Below are positions 59,094 through 64,000 of a stretch of DNA of 64,000 bases, piece by piece; the first letter of the stretch is position 1, and each line of letters opens with the position of its first letter. Source of the DNA: Turritopsis dohrnii (lineage: Eukaryota; Cnidaria; Hydrozoa; Anthoathecata; Oceaniidae); the NCBI GenBank assembly GCA_027922465.2, contig BQMF02000096.1, positions 966,887 through 1,030,886 on the forward strand, read 5' to 3'. The notes below the pieces were generated by a model, which was not told the DNA's origin, did no database searches, and saw only the letters and a program-made list of their open reading frames with translations. Made by a program: the position numbers and the translations under genes.

Positions 59094-60165
59094 TCAACTT
59101 TGAATAAATTGCTTGATGTTCTTTGCTAATCGAGGGATTCCGAATCTCATGTTTAGATGCAACTTTTTCTTAGCTAGGCAGCTGCTGTCAATATTGTTGT
59201 TATCAATCATAACTAAGCCATAATCATCACAAATGTCTCGAAAGTCCTTGTTCAATTTTTGTCGTCTAGCATTAATGTTTGGTACATCCTCACGTAAGCA
59301 AATATTAGAAAATACAATTTCAGTAGTCGGAGAAGCTTCTTTCACTATATTGATCAAATTAGTGACATTTTCCTTTGTATTATTAATATTTTTCGTAAGG
59401 TCATTAGTTCCTAGGTGGAATATTAACACATTAGGTTTCTTGTTCGCAAGTGGTTTAACGAAGTCCAACATGTCATACGACGTAGCTCCAGGAAAACTTC
59501 TAATTGAACCATTATTATATTTTGAAGAGACACCATTACTGTCGAGTGAGTTTAACATTGAATCTCCGCATACAATAACGTTTTTTCTACCTTTAGATTT
59601 TGTTTTTTCAATGTTCCCCTTCGGGAATGGAACTTTTTTAATTGTTGTATTATCTTCAGAGCTTTTAAGTGAGAGATAGTCATTATGTTTTTTCATTTGC
59701 ACGGCAATTAGTTGATCATTGATCAATTGTTCATATCTAATACTACTGTTATCAATGGTGACACTTTCATCGGCTTGTTTAGTCGAATTAATTTCTAAAC
59801 TTTTGTAAGAAAAATTCTGCTCGTCACGCGACAATGATTTTGTCGCAACAAGATTATTTATGATAGAATTTTTTGTTTTTATTTCTTCCCTTGAAAATTC
59901 AACTTCACCTCTCAAATGGATCACCAATTCTTCTATGGTCTCTGATCTCTGCCTTTTTTTACCGATTTTCTATCATTTATTGTTGATTTTGTGGGAATTT
60001 CTTTCTTGACCGTTCTAGTAACTTGGATAAAACATCATCATACAAACTTATCACAGAGATATTTCCTTCCATATTTCCATATTTTGATAATTTTTCTTCC
60101 ATTTTATTAATCTGACTTTTCGTAACAAAGAAAGAAAGTCTAGAGAAATTAATCCCAAATTTCAC
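59094..60165 (-). pseudogene. LINE ORF1 with SGNH/GDSL esterase domain
   Basis: The block 60165-59977 (FFVTKSQINKMEEKLSKYGN) is an N-terminal helical region. A frame change near 59960 leads to 59927-59094, which carries a hydrolase domain: VIVCGDSMLNS (nucleophile Ser in GDS), FPGATSYDML, LIFHLGTNDLT (GxND block), IVFSNICLRED and KKLHLNMRFG (candidate catalytic His). Esterase-type ORF1 proteins are a known trait of CR1-group LINEs. The stop at 59094 and the ORF2 start lie within a few bases. The N-terminal frameshift suggests a dead copy, though the esterase part is intact. Its last 769 bp is repeated inverted at 60451-61219. Confidence 0.75.
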
Positions 60166-60450
60166 AAATAACCATGTTATTACTAGTTAATAATAAAGTA
60201 AGTAATCTGCTTAATCTGTTTTGCATTTTGTTGCTGAAACATTATTCTTTTATGAACGTTTATGAAAAATTAATGAAAATGTCAATTTGTCATCAGAGAA
60301 GCCGAAAATAGATGCTGTTTTCAGCCTTTGATCTATTCAATTTGGCGGAAATTTTCAGATTTGTCGGAGGGCAATTTCAAATGGGTGGGATAACTGAGAT
60401 TAATTTCCCAAAAACGTCAGTTAAATTTTAACCAACCAAGTGATTATTTT

Positions 60451-61219
60451 AAAACATAATGACTATCTCTCACTTAAAAGCTCTGAAGATAATAAAACAA
60501 TTAAAAAAGTTCCATTCCCGAAGGGGAACATTGAAAAAACAAAATCTAAAGGTAGAAAAAACGTTATTGTATGCGGAGATTCAATGTTAAACTCACTCGA
60601 CAGTAATGGTGTCTCTTCAAAATATAATAATGGTTCAATTAGAAGTTTTCCTGGAGCTACGTCGTATGACATGTTGGACTTCGTTAAACCACTTGCGAAC
60701 AAGAAACCTAATGTGTTAATATTCCACCTAGGAACTAATGACCTTACGAAAAATATTAATAATACAAAGGAAAATGTCACTAATTTGATCAATATAGTGA
60801 AAGAAGCTTCTCCGACTACTGAAATTGTATTTTCTAATATTTGCTTACGTGAGGATGTACCAAACATTAATGCTAGACGACAAAAATTGAACAAGGACTT
60901 TCGAGACATTTGTGATGATTATGGCTTAGTTATGATTGATAACAACAATATTGACAGCAGCTGCCTAGCTAAGAAAAAGTTGCATCTAAACATGAGATTC
61001 GGAATCCCTCGATTAGCAAAGAACATCAAGCAATTTATTCAAAGTTGAACAATTATAGAGACAAGTCACACAGAAAAGATATACGATCAACACTACGACC
61101 TGAAACGCCTGAAAGATATACGTTGTAGACACCCAAGTAATGTTATTTTTTCATACATAAATATCAACTCGATTAGGAATAAGTTGAATTTGCTAGGGTC
61201 ATACTTAAGAGGTCTAGCA
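60451..61219 (+). pseudogene. Second LINE ORF1/ORF2 junction copy, plus strand
   Basis: The plus strand repeats the esterase ORF (stop at 61046-61048) and continues into the ORF2 beginning (YININSIRNKLNLLG), then breaks at 61219 in the middle of SYLRGLA. The left end starts at AAAACATAATG and lacks the ORF1 N-terminus. It is a fragment without promoter or RT. Confidence 0.8.
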
Positions 61220-61442
61220 TCCCTCTCTCTTCTCAATTGAGCACGAATTTCACTTTGATTGGCATGGTATCTCCTTTGTCGTTCAGCATTTCTAATGCGA
61301 CGACGTTGTTGAGGATCATCAGCAGGGGGGTGTTGTTGCCTCTCATCATGTTGATGTTGCCGTGCATCAACAATATCTCTATCAAATTGTGATCTAGGCA
61401 AGACAAACCTTTGAGGGATTGCATAGTCATGATCAGAATCCA
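61220..61442 (-). pseudogene. N-terminal ORF fragment cut by the LINE copy
   Basis: From ATG 61442 the frame reads MDSDHDYAIPQRFVLPRSQF, then a His/Gln-rich stretch (DARQHQHDERQQHPPADD) and an arginine-rich helix (RRRIRNAERQRRYHANQSEI). It runs without a stop into the LINE fragment at 61219, where homology to the LINE starts. Basic RN.ERQRRY helices of this sort occur near the N-terminus of some Helitron and related Rep proteins, but the family is not established. Confidence 0.4.
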
Positions 61443-61929
61443 TAACTTGTTGAAAAAAAGTCAAAACCAAAAGAACATTACGGACAATGAATGCGTATAT
61501 CTAACTTTTATTTCATTAAAAATAAAACACAGGCCTGGTGTGTTCTGTCAGTTCACCTAGCTAAACAGACAACAAAAACAAAAAAATTAACCTCAACTTT
61601 CCTTTGTTGTCTTTAGGCAAACAAAATGATCGTTTTTTCTCAACTTTATTTTCTTTGTTCTCGCACGAAGAAAACCAAAAAAGTTTGACTGTTCAAAAGA
61701 TTGTTGACACTATCGCCATGGCACTAATAAGGGGGTAACAAAAGCTTAAAAGTGGATTTTATCAAGGTCATTATTAAGTATTGTAGAAATATTAATTGAG
61801 AATTTTGCTTACATTTCTCACTTGCAAATAATTCAAATAAAAATATTACAATTTCATGCAGTCATCGCCATTTCTTTGGTAAGAACTTTACATTTACTTA
61901 CCCCCTAGTTCGCTTAAGTTCTCCGCGAT
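61443..61929. other. Spacer
   Basis: AT-rich, no gene seen. Confidence 0.3.
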
Positions 61930-63031
61930 CTCTCCGTTGCAGATCCCCGATTCTTTCAAAGTTCGCCGCTTATATTCAACCTGCGTTAAGTTCACGGAAA
62001 ATAAAATTAAGGAATTGGCAATAATAAGTGTGCCATGTTGTAGAGCTCGAAAAACTGATAAAAAAATGTATGGGATCGTTTTGCTACGACCAACCGTTAC
62101 GGCGATTTCGGCGATCAAAAGTTTTGATGACCTCACAGACCCGTTCCCCCAAGAAATTAGACCCAAATTGTTTGTAACCCCTTCGCCTGTATGGCAGACC
62201 CCAAAAAGCGTCAGTTATCCCTATTGGTTACCGAGATAATTTTCCCTAAACGTCGCGTTCTACTTGAGTCTCAATGGAATAGTTTCACACTGACGTCGAA
62301 CAAAATAAAATGAAATAATGACTCTCACAACTCAATCTACCATTTTGCGTGACAAACAAACAAACAAACAGACAAACACAGAGTCGGCTATTAATATTTA
62401 GACTAGACACGTCGCGCGCCGCCCATGTTCAGCCTGCGTTGAGATTACGAAAATTAAAAGTAAGAAATTGGCAAAACTGATCAAAAAAATGTATGGGATC
62501 GTTCCGCTACGACACACCGTTACATAGATATCATCGTTCAAAGATTTTGATGACGTCACAGACCCTTCCCTCAAAAAAGTTAGACCCAGCCTGCGTTGTG
62601 TCATCTCCTTCAGATTTCACAAAAAATAAAATTAATGGCAATGATAAGCGTGCCCATGTTGTAGAGCTCGAAAAATTGATCAAAAAAATGTATTGGATTG
62701 TTTTGTTACGACCAATCGCTACAGAGATATTGTCGATCAAAGATTTTGATGACGTCACACACCCATCCTTCAAATAAATTAGGCCCAAATTTTTCGTCAC
62801 CCCATCACCTGTATTGCGAACCTCAAAAAACGCCAGTTATCTCTATCAGTTACCGAGATAATTTTCCCTAAACGTCACGTTCGATTGGGGATGCAATGCA
62901 TTGGTTTCGAACTGACGTCGAGCACAAAAAAAAAAATTCTCATCACGACTCAATCTACCATTTTGCGCGACAGACAAACAAACAAACAAACAAACAGACA
63001 GACAGACGGAGAATCGGCTATTAATATATAG
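61930..63031 (+). repeat. Three tandem partial copies of a ~0.4-kb interspersed repeat
   Basis: Copy A about 61930-62400, copy B about 62405-62590 (shortened) and copy C about 62587-63031. Shared order: CCTGCGTT, AAATAAAATTAA, GTAGAGCTCGAAAAA, AAAAATGTATGGGATCGTT, TACGACCAA, GATCAAAGATTTTGATGACG, TCACAGACCC, GTTACCGAGATAATTTTCCC, CTGACGTCGA, ACTCAATCTACCATTTTGCG, a run of GACAAACAAACA and GAGTCGGCTATTAATAT. Copies A and C end in the same tail. ORFs on both strands here are shadows of the repeat. Confidence 0.7.
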
Positions 63032-64000
63032 AAGCTTTCACTTACAGTTCTTGCCGAGGAGTTAAAAAATGACTGAGAAGTTACAATAGCTGATACAGAC
63101 CTAATTGGGACTAATATTTCTCTTTAAAGAGCTGACCATGTGTCAGGTCATATCGTCACTGTCAAGCTAAAATCCTCATTCCTGCTAAAGCTTTCCGAGT
63201 TTACTTATCGTTTGGAATAATGGGAAGCAATTTCATTGAACACAACTTATGTTTAACTCAGCTAAACCTTACAGCTCTACATAATCAAATTTACATACAA
63301 ATTTACAAAAGAACAAATGAAACTTAGCAAATGAAATTTTGAACAAAAATTTTTGATTCAAAAAAGTGTTCACACATACGACCGTCGTAATTCACATATT
63401 AAAATACATTCAGTCTGTATGGTGATGAAAATATACATCTATAGTCAAATCACCACATGCATCTGGACTCAATTGACAAACTGACAGTATTCTAACTTCG
63501 TAATTCAATTCAATTCATATAAATGAGGCCACATAAAAAATTAAAACTAACATTAAGAAACGTATAGACTAACATAAAAGAAAAAAAAGTATTCCACAAA
63601 TACACTGCCCGACCCAAGACTATACCATGAAAAATAGAAAGAGAAACGCTATGCCACAAATTGAATACAAAATTAACAAAATATGTATAAATTTCATAAA
63701 ACAAATACTCACTAAAATACATGTCACATAGCACATACCACGCGCATCACTTTACTGCAGGACAGAAAACTCACATACGCTTATGTAACATACACAATAT
63801 AAAACCTAACGTGCCTGAAGACAACAACGCTTCACTAAATAACAATAAAAAAACGTGAAAAATGACAAAAGACTAAAGCTAAAGTGACACTAAACAAAGG
63901 CGGAAGAGTGATGACAAAATGCACTAACATGACGGAAATACCACAGGGAAAGATTACAAAAAACGATTGAAAATAACGCCGGACACACACACACATGTTG
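63032..64000. other. Right-edge spacer
   Basis: AT-rich with (CA)n at the very end (63984-63994). No gene recognised. Confidence 0.3.

Larger units (their letters stand above)
58923..61219. repeat. Near-identical 769-bp inverted duplication of LINE sequence
   Basis: 58923-59691 and 60451-61219 are reverse complements. The only difference I noticed is one base (TACAACAATT against TAAAACAATT). Spacer 59692-60450. Each arm covers most of the ORF1 esterase domain, the ORF1/ORF2 junction and the first part of ORF2. Confidence 0.9.

Noticed and set aside
61937..62800. ORFs on both strands of the right-edge repeat as genes
   Set aside because: All follow the repeat units and lack codon-level conservation; they are shadows of three partial copies.

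Overview
This is eukaryotic, AT-rich nuclear DNA. Genes have spliced exons with GT-AG introns and long repeat-filled gaps, and there are no bacterial operons or ribosome binding sites. The protein families point to a cnidarian, possibly a hydrozoan (inference): PAN/apple + laminin-G + fibrinogen-like modular secreted proteins, a lineage-specific pseudokinase, and the mix of Helitron, CACTA-like (Transposase_21), Crypton and CR1/L2-type elements. Most of the window is transposable-element DNA in various states of decay. All gene models below were built by eye from splice sites and reading-frame continuity.

Layout. 0.3-0.7 kb: first exon of a secreted PAN-domain protein (minus). 1.3-12.5 kb: a 2.1-kb inverted-repeat transposon, a small MITE holding telomere-like TTAGGG and a long G run, rolling-circle-like non-autonomous repeats and a tRNA-derived SINE. 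14.2-20.4 kb: a decayed Helitron with cysteine-protease-like and HUH Rep domains, followed by a spliced RPA70-like gene. 21-25 kb: minus-strand copies of the repeats seen at 5.7-7 kb. 25-28.6 kb: a broken Transposase_21-type gene abutting a broken DUF4806-type gene. 29.5-30 kb: last exon of a PAN/LamG/fibrinogen-like gene (minus). 30.4-32.5 kb: a broken LINE. 33.4-34.0 kb: a 51-bp minisatellite. 34.1-36.1 kb: an apparently intact six-exon pseudokinase gene (minus).

36.8-44.0 kb holds the most interesting unit. A four-exon, 935-codon Transposase_21-like gene (minus) and a six-exon, 327-codon gene (plus) start 202 bp apart and diverge. Both stay fully open across every exon, although their introns have taken in at least four foreign elements. 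45.2-46.5 kb is a frameshifted Crypton-like tyrosine recombinase. 49-52.4 kb carries two minus-strand exons (LamG and fibrinogen-like start) whose phases fit the exon at 29.5-30 kb. This suggests one gene spread over more than 20 kb, with other genes nested inside.

52.6-56.4 kb is flanked by matching 13-bp inverted ends with TTAA duplications. 56.9-60.2 kb is a CR1-type LINE (minus) with an esterase-bearing ORF1. A 769-bp piece of it is repeated in inverted orientation at 60.45-61.22 kb with almost no differences. The window ends in tandem partial copies of a repeat of about 0.4 kb.
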